Notes: generated from the sequence alone by a model not told the origin. A stretch of DNA of 64,000 bases from Diplolepis rosae (GCA_030998225.1 JAPYXD010000704.1:6014001-6078000); one strand, 5' to 3'. Numbered from the stretch's first letter, positions 45,267 to 57,228 are shown. Translations and numbers: made by a program.

Positions 45267-48200
45267 TCATTAAGTCCCGGGACTGACACATAGATGTTGC
45301 CGCCAATCCCATGCCGCTTTTGTTTTCGGTGGTATCAACCTTCAAAAGATATGCCCGTGAAGTTAGCACAGAAACTATGATAAAACCAACTTTTTTTATA
45401 TGAAATCGTTTGGTGGTCGTTTGGTGGTGCTTGGTAGTCAAGTTTTGACGTTTGGTGGTCAAAATTTAAAAAATGATGGATTATTCAAATTTGGGGTGCT
45501 AACTTCACGCTTGCACCCCAATTTTTATAATTTATGAAATTTTTTTTCGGGAATCGTTTGGTGGTCGTTTGGTGGTGTTTGGTAGTCAAGTTTTGACGTT
45601 TGGTGGTCAAAATTAAAAAAATTATGGATTATTCAAATTTGGGGTGCTAACTTCACGCTTGCACCCCACTTTTTAAAATTTATGAAATTTTTTTTCGGGA
45701 ATCGTTTGGTGGTCGTTTGGTGGTGTTTGGTAGTCAAAATTGAAAAAGATATGGAATTTTGAAAAAAATATGTTGCACCTCAAAATTTACTTTTCCGAAT
45801 TTTTCTTGCACCAATAATATAATATAATATATAATAATATAATTTTAGCCTGCAAACCATTTATATTATGCATTATGACATTAAACAATTTAAATATTAA
45901 AAGCTTTACACTAGATACTGAAATTTTCTAGTTTATTTACCAAATATTGTAGTCTTTACATTTCTACTTTTAAATTTACAACGTTACCGTAATGTTGGCA
46001 ACAGTGTATCAATATTGATGAAATTTTGCTGCAATTATGAATGTCCGCTGACAATCAATATTGTTACAACATTGCAACAATGTTGTCCTGTAATATTGTA
46101 ATCCTTTTTCAAACACAAATTAATATAGAAATTTGAATACGGGTTTGTGTATTCTACCGATCACAAAGCATATTTAGAGAGAATTTTGCCAAATTGCATG
46201 TCAATATCGCTAACAAACATTGATTGGAGTCAGACGTTCATACACTGCAATAACGTTGCCGCAACATTTCACGGCAAAGTCTTACCTATAGTTTAACTGG
46301 AAAATAGAGCAGCTTATAATCATTTTTTGACAGGAGCTAACAACCAATAATAAAGATAGTATATTTTAAACTTTGTAAATACTGTAAATTCTGTGAATAT
46401 TGTAAATATTGCAAATATTGTAGTTTTTAATGCAATAAGATACAAGAAACAGTACAATGATTCGCCTCAAGCACTTGTAAGCCGACAAACTGACAACTCT
46501 ATAGAAAGAGATAACTTCTCTGCCATGTATATTTCGAACAGGTGCATGTGGTCGAACTATAAACTTTTCTGAAATTTTTTCTGCATCAAAAAAAGAAATC
46601 AATGACACGCAGTTGACTAAAGAAAAAATGATATTCAGTTTAAAATAAGGTTTTTTGTAAGACACATAGGTCATATTTTGTTGACCAGTGTTAGTAAAGA
46701 TTTATGAGCACTATCTGAAACCAATATTGCAATTATTAATTTTTTCTTAAATTTCAAAAATACAAAAAATGCTACATTATAAATTAATCAAATCAATTAA
46801 ATACAAATCAAATCAATAAAAAAATCAATAGAAAATAACTTCAAAGATGTTTCTTCAAAAATAGTTGTAAACAATGAAGTTAAATCGTGCATTTGAAAGT
46901 GTTTATTTATAAAATACCCGCAATGACAAATAAATTAGCATGATAAATCATTTTATTTCTTATTCATATTTCTAATTATCTAATTACCACTAATAATATA
47001 TTAATAAACAATTTGTCGTGTTTCTGGCATTCTCTGTATGTTTTTAAATTTTCGCGCCAATGGTAAGTACGAGAGTACGCCGCCGACTCGCCAAAGCGGC
47101 CAGCTGCGCGTTGACACTTAATTCTTTTAGAAAATTATTATAATCGCGTTATTTTTAATTACCAAACATTTAAAGCAGACTACCAAATACCACCAAACGA
47201 TTTCGAATCGATTGGTGCAAGAAAAATTCGGAAAAGTAAATTTTGGGGTGCAACATATTTTTTTCAAAATTCCATATCTTTTTCAATTTTGACTACCAAA
47301 CACCACCAAACGACCACCAAACGATTCCCGAAAAAAAATTTCATAAATTTTAAAAAGTGGGGTGCAAGCGTGAAGTTAGCACCCCAAATTTGAATAATCC
47401 ATAATTTTTTTAATTTTGACCACCAAACGTCAAAACTTGACTACCAAACACCACCAAACGACCACCAAACGATTTCATATAAAAAAAGTTGGTTTTATCA
47501 TAGTTGCTGTGCTAACTTCACGGGCATTCAAAAGATAAGTGTAAAAATTGCATGACATTTGGCTCAGTCATTGTCGAGATATTGAAGGTTAAGTGACGCG
47601 ACTTTTCTTATTCTGTAAACAATGAATCAAAACGAGTTTCGTGTGTTATTCAAACACTGTTTTCTGATGGGTAAAAATACCGTTCAAGCTTAAGCAATGG
47701 CTTGAAAAGTGTTATCGAGAAAATTCCCCATCAAAAACAACCATTCGTCGATGATATGCAGATTTTAAACGCGGTCGAACAAACACCAAAGACGCGGAGC
47801 GCCCAGGTCGTCCAATTGAGGTGGCTACGCCTGAAAACACATAAAAAAATCCTGAAAATTTTATTCTAAGTGGGTGCCGCGTTTGCTCACAGTGAAACAA
47901 AAGCAACAACGAATCCATGATTCGGAGCGCTGTTTGAAGCTGTTTACGCGTAATAAAATGGATTTGTTGCGTCGGTACATAACAATGGATGAAACATGGA
48001 TTCATCATTTTACACCAAAGACACAATACTCAGCAGGCAAGGTCATGGTCTCTGTATTTTGGGACATGCACGAAATTTTGTTCATCGACTTTCTTCACAA
48101 AGGCCAGATGATCAACAGCGACTGCCACATTGCCTTATTGGATCGATTGAAAGATGCAATCAAGAAGAAAAGGCTTCACATGGTAAAGAAGAAACTGCTG

Positions 48201-48562
48201 TTTCAACAAGACAATGCACCAGTCCACAAGTCGATGAAAACGATGGTGAAATTTAACGATCTATGATTCGAATTGCTTCCACACCCCCCATATTCCCCAG
48301 ATCTGGCCCCATCAGACTTCTACCTGTTCTCAGATCCTGAAAAAGATGCTCCAAGGTAAGAAATTTAGCTCCGATGATGAGGTTATAGCTACAACTGAGG
48401 CCTATTTTGAGGCTAAAGACAAATTGTTCTATAAGAAAGGCATTGGAAGTTTAGAAAAACGTTGGAATGATTGTATTGCTATGGAAGATGACTACGTTGA
48501 TGAATAAAGTCAAATTTTGCACATAAAAAATCGTTTTCACTGATTAGTCCCGGGACTTAATG
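45267..48562 (+). mobile_element. Dead mariner (cecropia-like) split by a 2.2-kb foldback insert
   Basis: The left end CATTAAGTCCCGGGACT (45268) and the right end AGTCCCGGGACTTAATG (near 48546-48562) are perfect inverted copies. After removing 45351-47527 and one target copy, the remainder is mariner length. The transposase remnant has all three acidic positions, TMDETWIHHFTP, LLFQQDNAPVHKS and YSPDLAPSDFYLF, but these lie in frames broken by stops (for example MGKNTVQA*AMA* near 47690 and an in-frame TGA after FNDL at 48264-48266). The region between the HTH part and WIHH has an extra shift near 47840. Inactive. Confidence 0.85.
45351..47527. mobile_element. Mutator-like foldback element, 2,177 bp, perfect 9-bp target duplication
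   Basis: The ends ATGCCCGTGAAGTTAGCAC and GTGCTAACTTCACGGGCAT are perfect inverted copies, and TCAAAAGAT is duplicated exactly on both sides (45342-45350 and 47528-47536). The arms consist of tandem sub-repeats containing CGTTTGGTGGTCGTTTGGTG and GGGGTGCTAACTTCACGCTT (left arm three units near 45406, 45546 and 45700; right arm two). They run to CCGAATTTTTCTTGCACC at the left and its mirror near 47210. The 1.4-kb centre has AATATTG-rich short repeats (46380-46420) and no recognised transposase. Nine-base duplications plus long arms fit a Mutator-like element. Confidence 0.85.
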
Positions 48563-48827
48563 ACCCATGTGTTATCATAACCACACCAGGATTTTCAAAG
48601 TGGGCTTGCAAAGTAAGGAAATTTTCCATTATTTGTCATCTCTATTCTATATTCCTCGGTAAATTACTGATGAGTGACCGACCATTGGCTGTTGGCAGAT
48701 ATCTCATTCCATTATTCTATTCCTTCATTTATGATTGAGCATTTGGAAAGAGAGTTTATTCTTATGCATCTCCATACTCATAAGTTAAAAGTTATAAAAA
48801 GTTTTTCACTTTTTCAGAATCGCAAAG

Positions 48828-48961
48828 GTGATCCTTTATTTTTCAAGGGATATCTTGCAGGTGTACTTGTTCATGTAGATAATGTAAGAAAACTAACTAA
48901 ATATCCAAGGACCACAAAGGGTGATCCACCAGATGCAATAATTCTCCATCAAGTGGACTAA
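48828..48961 (+). CDS. Serine-protease homologue, last exon
   Basis: After a strong acceptor (CACTTTTTCAG) the frame reads NRKGDPLFFKGYLAGVLVHV then DNVRKLTKYPRTTKGDPPDA and IILHQVD, ending in TAA at 48959-48961. In trypsins the equivalent is GDSGGPL...G.L.GV; here GDPLFFKGYLAGVLVH lacks the SGG, so the catalytic Ser is absent. With the His and Asp also replaced, the product would be a non-catalytic homologue, a class that in insects includes immune regulators and venom proteins. Phase 0, matching the exon at 42756-42848. The intervening intron (~6 kb) is filled by MITEs and two mariners. No in-frame stop here. Confidence 0.65.
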
Positions 48962-50412
48962 AAAAATTCGAGTGATAAACTTAACCATAATGGCATAGTT
49001 AGAGGAGTGAAATAAATTCCATTTTTTCTCAATGAACGTAATTGCTGTAACCTGCTGTTTTGATTAAGAAAGTGGTTATGTAAATTTTTCAAGAAAAACG
49101 AATTTGTTGTATTGTTAGATTCTTTAGAAACAAACACATTTTTTTATAGTAATTATACTCGAAGATTGCGTTCAATACTGAAATGATTGAACTCTTATTC
49201 CAATTCGAAAGAATTCTTTAGATTGCTTGACTTCATCTTAGCAAAAATAATAAAATCAAGAGTTTTGTCGAAAAATATTTCCTGTAAACAAAACAAATTA
49301 AGATCCAACTACATTTTATTCAAAATTTCGGATTAATTCCAAATGCATATAGGGAACTACATTTGTAATCAGAACGGCAGTATAAAGTAGTATTGAGCAT
49401 TATTATTGTTCACTTTCTAAACATTTCTTGGAGTTGAATTTCCACTCTGATGGGAAATACTACTTTAGTGGAGGAAATATTACTCTTTTTACCGTGAGTG
49501 AGTGAAATTCCACTTGAAGAAATTAAATTAAGAGAGTAACCTCAACTACCTGTAGTTATAATTAGTAATGTTACTAATAAATTTCAGTTATAATAAGTGT
49601 TTATGGTAGTCTAATGAAGAATGAGAGTTCTGAAATAACCGATTCTGCTCATTTGTCTCCTCGTATGCAGTGATAAGTACCCGTGTAGAAATTTCCCTAT
49701 CTTTTCTTATTTGAAGTTGGATTTTAATAAGGCCTGGACTAGAATTTCCTGACATAGTATTGACTGATAATGCTTTTTTCTCAATTGATTTGGTAGGAAT
49801 TATTCAAAGTGTATCATTTACTGAAAGTTTAATAATTATTTCCAATAAAAATGATTTTTTTCGAATTTTTATCATGTCTTGTTTAAAAAATCGTACTTTT
49901 AACTAAAATTCTTCAATCTGGAATATTTTCTAGTATCTATATTTGCCAATTGAAGCAAGAACGAAGTATTTAAAAAAATGGATGTTCAATACAAGATAAT
50001 AATGTTTTCTTCAAATTACAGAAAATAAAAGACAGAAATGATGATCAAGTATTGTCTCGTTCCCGTGACAATCAATAGTAACATTGTATTTATTTATTTA
50101 TTATAAAATCAAGTGTGAACAGTTTGAAAAAATGAAAACCATTGTATTGAATAGAACTATCAAATCGTAAACGTTATTATACTAAGTAATAATAGATTTA
50201 ACATTTCTGAGGATTCAAGCTTTTAAAAACCATTAGTCCTTTTCAGAATCAAGTCGATTAACCATTAACATATAGGTGTTAATTAGAGCATTATATATTA
50301 GGATGTGAGATTCACCAAAGGGTTGTTAGGGGCAACACCCAACCACCTACCGATTATAAATTGGCAGAACTGAAAACCTCGCGAGTCTCTACTCTGGTTG
50401 TAACACCGAAAT
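48962..50412. other. AT-rich non-coding stretch with TATA-containing end
   Basis: No gene supported. ATTATAAATTGG lies at 50353-50364, about 50 bp before the P-type terminus at 50413. Confidence 0.4.
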
Positions 50413-51073
50413 CAGACCGTGCAAACCTAATGCATAGATGGTGGACGATTAGCAACTAGCGCCGCGTACAACTGTGCATATGAACTGTCAAAATATGTGC
50501 TCGGGCTAGTGCACATACATGCATACGCAGGTTCTCTGAACGTGTTGCAGAGAATATAATTAAAAGAATATTGAAGATTCAATGCAAAATTGGGAAAATC
50601 GAATTCAAAATTTTGTATTAATTCCTGGTTTTGTCGTAATAAGTAAAAATCAAAAATATCTGTAATTTGTATTTTTATTTACAGAAGATATACAGAAAAT
50701 TTTCGTATGCAACGAACTGCTAACCTTAAAAGCATATGATACTTAGGAAATTAGCAAATTTGATTGATTTTAGATTTCTACATATTTGGCGCTAAAGTAC
50801 ATAAAATTGTGTTTATAAAATTTGGGAAATGGTAGAGAAGATAAAAACGGACGTAAATAGACTACTTTTGATTTCCTAATTGAAAAAACCGCACTTTAAG
50901 AGAAAGGCACTATTTCTCTTTTGATAGTAATATTTTTTTATCGAAATGTCGATGACAAACAAAATATTGCCTTTCCACTACTTGTAGGTATTCTAATCTC
51001 TATAAGTAAAAGTTCGCGCAAGTTTCTATCCATCGTTGTTCAGAATTTCCTCTCCTCGGAAACCGATGAATGT
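50413..51073 (-). mobile_element. Internally deleted P-type element, copy 2
   Basis: Block 50413-50700 matches 2399-2735 of the full copy (starting CAGACCGTGCAAACCTAATG). Block 50943-51073 matches 4546-4680, including the last codons of the transposase: minus-strand FIGFRGEEILNNDG and stop, compared with FIGFRRKKMPDNDG in the full copy. Similarity stops after GAAACCGATGAAT (about 51073). Thus almost all of the transposase is deleted. It lacks the Tc1-type insert present in copy 1. It has the structure of a classic P-type deletion derivative, although the other terminus is not visible. Confidence 0.75.
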
Positions 51074-51154
51074 ATTAATAATAATGTATTAAGTTGATTA
51101 AATTCTAGTGATGTGGTAGTTATTTATGACAGAGTGGCCTAATTTTCCCTGCAG

Positions 51155-51300
51155 ACCCTCAGAGTCTGACACCTGAGTTGGCAGCTGTGGATATTTATCA
51201 AGGGGATCGCACCTACGCTACGATACCTGCACCGATCTCCTATACGACTATCCTGTGGATCGTCCCTCTCAAGTTAAGGCCAACATTTTCAATACTCTAG
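51155..51300 (+). CDS. Possible exon, gene unassigned
   Basis: A good acceptor (TTTTCCCTGCAG, ending 51154) is followed by GC-richer sequence and ends with ACTCTAG|GTAAAT at 51300. In one frame it reads PQSLTPELAAVDIYQGDRTY then ATIPAPISYTTILWIVPL. In another frame, after a stop, it reads RYDTCTDLLYDYPVDRPSQV then KANIFNTLG. The second frame looks more protein-like, and the CTD...YDYP part faintly recalls secreted cystine-knot ligands, but I cannot assign it. No neighbouring exon was found. Confidence 0.3.
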
Positions 51301-51479
51301 GTAAATACCATATTAATTCTCTATTTTATCTTATTCATTTAACCAACGACTGGCTTTCTACTCCAGGAAGAAATAAATCTGGAAGAAGATCCCTTTTACT
51401 GGTTGCCAATTTCACCCAACACGTCAATTCCATTTTTATATATATAATAAATGTCTAAAATTCAACTTGTTAGAATCAT

Positions 51480-52290
51480 TTTATCTGACATTCCTTAGAT
51501 AATTTGTAATTCAAATTATAATTTCACTGTGTAAAGAAATATATACGTGTTCAAATGTATTTCTTAAATGTATTATTGTACTTGATTTAGTGGCCTTTTG
51601 TTCCTGTTCCCTTAGGTTGAAGCCTTGTGCTTTATAAATGAAACAGAATAGTGTTAATTTAAATCGAATTGAGTCCGTTTAGTCCATTGAGAAGTAACAC
51701 TATGTTTAAAATATACGGCAAATTCATATACATATACAAAAGCCTTCTGAGGACCTCTATGGATATCGAGCGATGTCCTTTTTGTGGGCGGGGAGTGCAA
51801 GGACTGATCTCACTAGACACTTACTAGAAAGTCTAGTCGGTCCAACATCAACAAAAGCGTTACGTAACCGACAGGGCCTCGAATAATTGCACATACTAGA
51901 GCCCGACTAGAAATAAGGAATACTCGTCGGGGCCCCACTAGGCCTCTTTCGAAATTTCCATACAAGTAATGATGATTGTTTACAGTTGAGTTTTATGATA
52001 TATGAATGGTTTGATATTATAGTTTGAACTTATGACGCATTACTACAAATAAAATATGTTAAATTACTTTTGTACAGCTTTTTGCCCCATTTGTCTAAGT
52101 GCTTTTTTAATGTGTCTCCTTCTTTTGTATAATATTCTAATATAATTTTAATTTGATAATTAATAATTATTTTAATTAATATCAATGTAGTTAAAGATGA
52201 TTATTTAAAAGAAGGAAATAATAAATTTATGTTTGAAATAATATCTAAAGCGTAGTAATTATCTTTGAGCAATATACTAGTGTTTGATAT
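51480..52290. other. Non-coding stretch with a GC-richer patch
   Basis: The patch at about 51770-51950 has recurring CTAG-containing words (TCACTAGACACTTACTAG, GTCTAGTCGG, CCACTAGGCC). No gene. Confidence 0.35.
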
Positions 52291-52299
52291 TGACGTGAT

Positions 52300-52957
52300 A
52301 AAATTAACAAGAATTTATTTCGTTCGCAAAAATTGTTTTTATTTTTCAATGTACTCTCCTTTTAGCTCGATGCAACGAGCTCGACGATCTTTCAACTTTT
52401 CTATTCCTTCCAAATAATACGATTTGTCAAACCCTCCAAAATACCCTTCTATTTACCATTCAACTTCTTGGTTCGGCTTAAAACGCCTACTACGCAGTCA
52501 TCTCTTTAGGTTTGGAAACAGATAATAGTCGCTGGCGGCCAGGTCTAGAGAATATGGTGGATGTGGAAGCGATTCGAAACCCATTTCATGTCACCAAGAA
52601 AAGGGATTTTTTTCTTCTTCAAATGTGGCCTTTTCTTCCTGATACCTTCAACTAATCGATCTACTAATGCAGCATAATATGCTCCAGTAATCTTCCTTCC
52701 TTTCTCAATGTAGTCGATGAAGATTACTCCATGTGCATTCGAAAAAAACTAGCCATAACTTCCCGAGCCGATTGTTGCTTTTGCGGACGCTTTGGTGCAC
52801 TTTCACCAGGTTCAACCCACTGTTTTGATCCTTCACGTGATTCCGGAGTATAGTGGTGGATCCATATTTCATCCATCGTCCCGAATCGAACTAAAAACTC
52901 TTTCAGATTGCGGTTAAAATAGGCCAAATTTTGCTCCAAAGTGATCACCCGAATTAG
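52300..52957 (-). mobile_element. Mariner fragment (cecropia/mauritiana-like), truncated by a LINE
   Basis: The minus-strand frame has VITLEQNLAYFNRNLKEFLV then RFGTMDEIWIHHYTPESREG (first catalytic Asp), KRPQKQQSAREVMASFFRMH and FIDYIEKGRKITGAYY. Beyond 52590 the remaining C-terminal part is frameshifted and interrupted by stops. The N-terminal side ends exactly at the T-run at 52958, where the LINE tail begins, so the LINE inserted into the mariner. The missing N-terminal half is not found on the other side of the LINE (a hAT element is there). Inactive. Confidence 0.8.
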
Positions 52958-53372
52958 TTTTTTTTTTTTTTTTTTTTTTTTTTTGTGAGGAGGAAAAATG
53001 GCAAAATCTTTTATAGACGTTGTACAGGACTCTCCTAGGACGGGTCTAGGCATACCTGTTAAAACCAAAAAACCCCCTCTCTCGAACCAATACACCATCC
53101 GCGGAACCGCCTTTCGGCTTTAAACTTCACGGGTGGTTGGTTCCATTAAAGTCGCGTACGACTCTTCCGTCCTCCGTTCGTTTGGAACTTCCATCCGCGG
53201 CCACACGCCTACTAGGCAAACCGACTAGCGGCGCCACCCAGGGGAGAAACAAACAGATTCCTCCCCCGAACGACGCGGACAGCCAAGTCTACCCGAGACG
53301 TAGGGCCGCGGGTGCAGGCCCCGATGCGTTTCTACTGGCCCTCCCCGTTGTTTCGCTCCCGACGCCCGAATT
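52958..53372 (-). mobile_element. 5'-truncated R1-like LINE: 3' UTR plus 27-base poly-A
   Basis: A run of 27 T on the plus strand (52958-52984) is the poly-A tail of a minus-strand insertion. 53084-53372 matches the 3' region of the LINE at 16531-16812: shared CGAACCAATACACC, TTTCGGCTTTAAACTTC, AAGTCGCGTACGACTCTTCC, and CGCGG/CCCCGATGCG blocks. Similarity ends at about 53372 (ACGCCCG). Only 3' UTR and the extreme ORF2 end are retained. Confidence 0.85.
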
Positions 53373-53583
53373 AGTGTTGCAAGCGATGTAACGTTTCATT
53401 GAAACATTGAAACTTTCATTTGAAATATTTCAATATTTCATGGTCAAAGTTCCATTGTTTCGTGAAACATTGGGAAAAGAGGGGGAAACGTCTATTTACG
53501 CAGGCTTGCAGAAGTCAGATCCTCAGATTAGGCTAGATTGTTAAATGCCCGATTGCCGGTACGCGGTCGTGGCGAAACTAAAA

Positions 53584-56083
53584 ATGGGTCTAAAAAAGCC
53601 CTGTGTACATAAAAAATTTACCAACAGCGTCGTTGAAGGCCAAAATAACAAGTCCGTTGTTAAAACGAAGTGCAATTACTGCAATTGAGAAAATGCTTTA
53701 AACACAACCAGAATGATTAAACATATAAAGGACTGTTTAAAATCTCTAAAAGAAATTAAAGAAAAAGTGTCCGGGGAGAAGCATGATGCAAAGGAAGAAA
53801 CAATTAAAAATTTAGAAAACGATGAGCAAATTTTGGAAAACAGCGAACACGTTTCTAATCTCGAATCTAAGGAGGCAGATGTTCATATCACAAAGAAGAA
53901 GAAGTTTAGCAATAGCTCAATGAATAAATTTATTTTCAAGGACAAAACAGTTACGGAAGCTTTGCAAGTAAGTTTACTTATATTTAAAATTTTTTTTTTT
54001 TTATTATTCCTGTATATATTAAATTTCTTAAAGTTAGTTGTATTGGAGTTCTTTTAAAAGTACTAGAAGTCTAAAGCGCCAAATTAAAAAAAACATGTTT
54101 GCAAGTTTTAAAAATAATATCTAATCGTTATTTATTTGTTAAAAATTAAAATTTCATGCTTGGGGTTTTTTGTTTTTAGTGCGAGTTGGAGATTCTTTTC
54201 GCACGGGCTATATATTGTTCCAATACTCCTCTTTCTATTGTGGACAATGATCGCTGCATACTATTTTTTAAAAAGCTAAGACCAACCTTCAAGCTTCCTT
54301 CACGATATGAGTTGTCCAATCGTTTTCTTAACCAGGAATACCTACGAGTTGAAAGAAGGGTAGTTGAAAAAATTGAAGCTGCTCCATGTCTGGCTCTGCA
54401 AATGGATGGTTGGTCCGATATTCACAGAAATGGTATCGTGAACGTGATTTTAAACACACCAAAACCATTTTTCTTTAAAACAATTCATACTGGAGCAGAT
54501 CATCATACTGGAAAAAATATTGCTAAGTTGATGTTTGACGTTATAATGAAAGTTGGTCCTTTGAGAGTTTTCGGCATCGTCACTGACAATGCTTCAAATA
54601 TGAAATCGGCATGGAAAATTGTTCAAGAAAGATATCCACACATTACAGCCTATGGTTGCTTGCTGCATGGAATCCACTTACTCTTTAAGGACTTATGTAC
54701 AGAAGTCCATATCATCGTTGAGATAAAGAACTACTGTTCTCTTGCTGCCAAGGAAGTGAAATCCAGTCAGACTATATTAGCAATTTTTGTTGAAAAACGA
54801 ACCGCTATAAAAGGTGCAGCTAAAGCAAAAGGTAATAATATTCTCACACTATTTCTTTACTAAAATGTTTATATAATTTTCTGTCTACTAAGTTATATAT
54901 ACAATTTACAGGAACTAATGTTAAGCAACCAGCCTTGCAAACACAAGGAAAAACGAGTTTTCGCTCCATCTTCTTGTGTATGCGTAGTATTAATGTCAAT
55001 AGAACTGCCCTCCGCGAGCTGTGTGTGGATCCTCGAGCTGAAATGCTTCTAAGTCAGGAAGTAAAAGATATTTTTCTGAATTCTACTTTCTGGGTTGCTC
55101 TTGAAGAATGTGTTGCTTTCCTCAAACCATTCATTTCATGGCTGCATGTGATTGAAAGTGATGAACCTCAAATGAGCGTCACGTGTTCTGCGTTCACAAA
55201 AATCAGACAGCATGTTCAAAATATCGTGACAAATTTAAAATTTTTGTCTCAGCATCACGCCAAGATTAAACAAATTTTAGAAGACAGATATGATTTCTGC
55301 ATTAAACCTGTGCACTATGCAGCTAACATATTGGACCTAATGAAACGTGGAAAAGATCTTATAGATAGTGAGGTTCTTGAAGCCCAAGAATATTTGGCAA
55401 ATTCAGCGAGATACTACTCTAATACTGAAAAGATCTCAGTTCATGATGTTCTTACTGAACTAAATATGTTCAGATTGGAAGGTGTATGGAAGAAAGCTTC
55501 CTTAAACTTAGTAGCCTCGTCTATGTCGCCTTATTTATGGTGGAAAGCGTGCTGCGTTGGCAGATAATTACGAGCAGTAGCTTTAAAAGTTTTAAGTTTA
55601 CCTTCAACTTCTGCTGCCTGTGAACGCACAAACAGCACATATGGAAGCGTGCAAAATAAAACCACAAATCGTCTTTTAACTGAGAGGGCCGGGAAGCTTA
55701 CGTACATTAAGCAAAACTGGAAGGTATCTATTTTAAATTGAATCATTTCGAAAAATACATATTAATGTATATTAATGATGAAATAACAATTCTTTTTCAA
55801 ATAGGCAATATTGAAATGAAACGAAAGTTTCATTTGATTTTAACATATGTGAATAAACGTATTTCTTGTTTCAGATAATATTTTATTTTTTCAGTACTTA
55901 GATTCAAGCGAGAAATCAAAACCAAATTTCCATGAAAAGAAGCTTCATGATGAAGCAATAAATGATGACGAGTTGTATCAGATGGAAGTAGACGAATTGG
56001 AGGAAGGAATTACGGTACATATGGAAACAGATGTGAATGCAAATGAACTGAACGAATTTGAGGTTTTAATAGAGGGAAATTAA
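53584..56083 (+). pseudogene. hAT-family transposase gene, four exons, two nonsense codons
   Basis: hAT transposases are BED-finger DDE enzymes. Exon 1 (53584-53967) starts MGLKKPCVHKKFTNS and carries the BED finger (TKCNYCN then a TGA where Trp is usual, then NTTRMIKHIKDC). It ends CAA|GTAAGT. Exon 2 (54180-54831) has ALQMDGWSD (Asp), FGIVTDNASNMKSAW (Asp) and AYGCLLHGIHLL. Exon 3 (54912-55723) has the helical insert, SMSPYLWWKACC, a second nonsense codon (TAA at 55565-55567), and the C-terminal dimerisation region LSLPSTSAACERTNSTYGS with the Glu, then TYIKQNWK. Exon 4 (55895-56083) is acidic (MEVDELEEGI) and ends at TAA. All junctions keep phase with GT/AG. Apart from the two stops the gene looks complete. 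Confidence 0.88.
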
Positions 56084-57228
56084 ATGATGCAAAAACTCGA
56101 AAGTTTTACAAATTATAATACAGAGTAGGAGACATGAAGTATTTCAGCTAAAGATTTAAAGAATTAGACTGATTTAAAAAATGTGATTATATTCTACGTC
56201 TAGGACGTTCGTATTATATGTCTCTTATGTCTTCGAAAGACAAACTTATAAAAATAGTATTTTTTATGATAAAATATAAAGGGCTTTAAATAGTTTTGAA
56301 GAATTTGAAAGACTGATTTAAAAAATAAATGTACTGATACGCCAGTATACAAGGTGTCTAAAAGGTCACGGGACGGTTGGATATTTCCTCAAGTAAAATA
56401 TTTTTCAAAAAAGTGAAGGTCATTCCTGAACTAAATTTCAACGAGGAATTCAATGGTGGCCTTCATTTTGACCTTGTCATTGACCTTCATGGTTTTTTCA
56501 AGGTCAACTTTGTTTTTTAAATGGAAGCCCCCTTTATTTTACATCTGCAATCGATAGAGCGAAAAATTCTACGTTCCAGTACGTACCCAAGTCATAGATC
56601 AATTGTAACGTTCCAGGTCAATTAGAGGTTATTCGAAATAAACAAAGTTTTCCAAGAGGTCAGTGCAATTCCTGAAGTATTTTTCAACGGGGAATTCAAT
56701 GGTGACCTTCATTTTGACCTTCAAGTTGACCTTCATGGCTTTTTGAAGGTCAAATTTGTTTTTTTTAAATCGAAACCCCCTTGTTTCACATCTGCAATCG
56801 ATAGAGCGAAAAATACTACGTTCAAGTACATACCCAAGTCATAGGTCAATTGTAACGTTCAAGGTCAATTAGAGGTTATTTGAAATTAACAAAGTTTTCC
56901 AAGAGGTCAGTGTAATTCCTGAAGTAAATTTCAACGAGAAATTCACTGGTGAGCTCTGTATTGATCTTGGTTACAGCGTTTTGAATATTGTAAAATCATA
57001 TGTATAAGGAATTAATCATTAAAAGTTCCAGGAGTTCTGGTGAGAGTTCTGTTCCTCCCCAAAGAGTTATATCGAAAAGTCCTATACCGTTTTTCGATAC
57101 CTAAGTCAATACCGAAGGCGATATCACAAGTCCCATACCGTTTTTCTATCTCCATACGAATATTACAAATCGAAACTAAATTTACGTATTACGAGTACAT
57201 ACTTACTATCTTTCGCTAAAAGATTATT

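Noticed and set aside
46366..46674. Minus-strand 102-aa ORF in the centre of the Mutator-like foldback, considered as a carried gene
   Set aside because: Part of it is translated from an AATATTG-type simple repeat, and the rest shows no motif.
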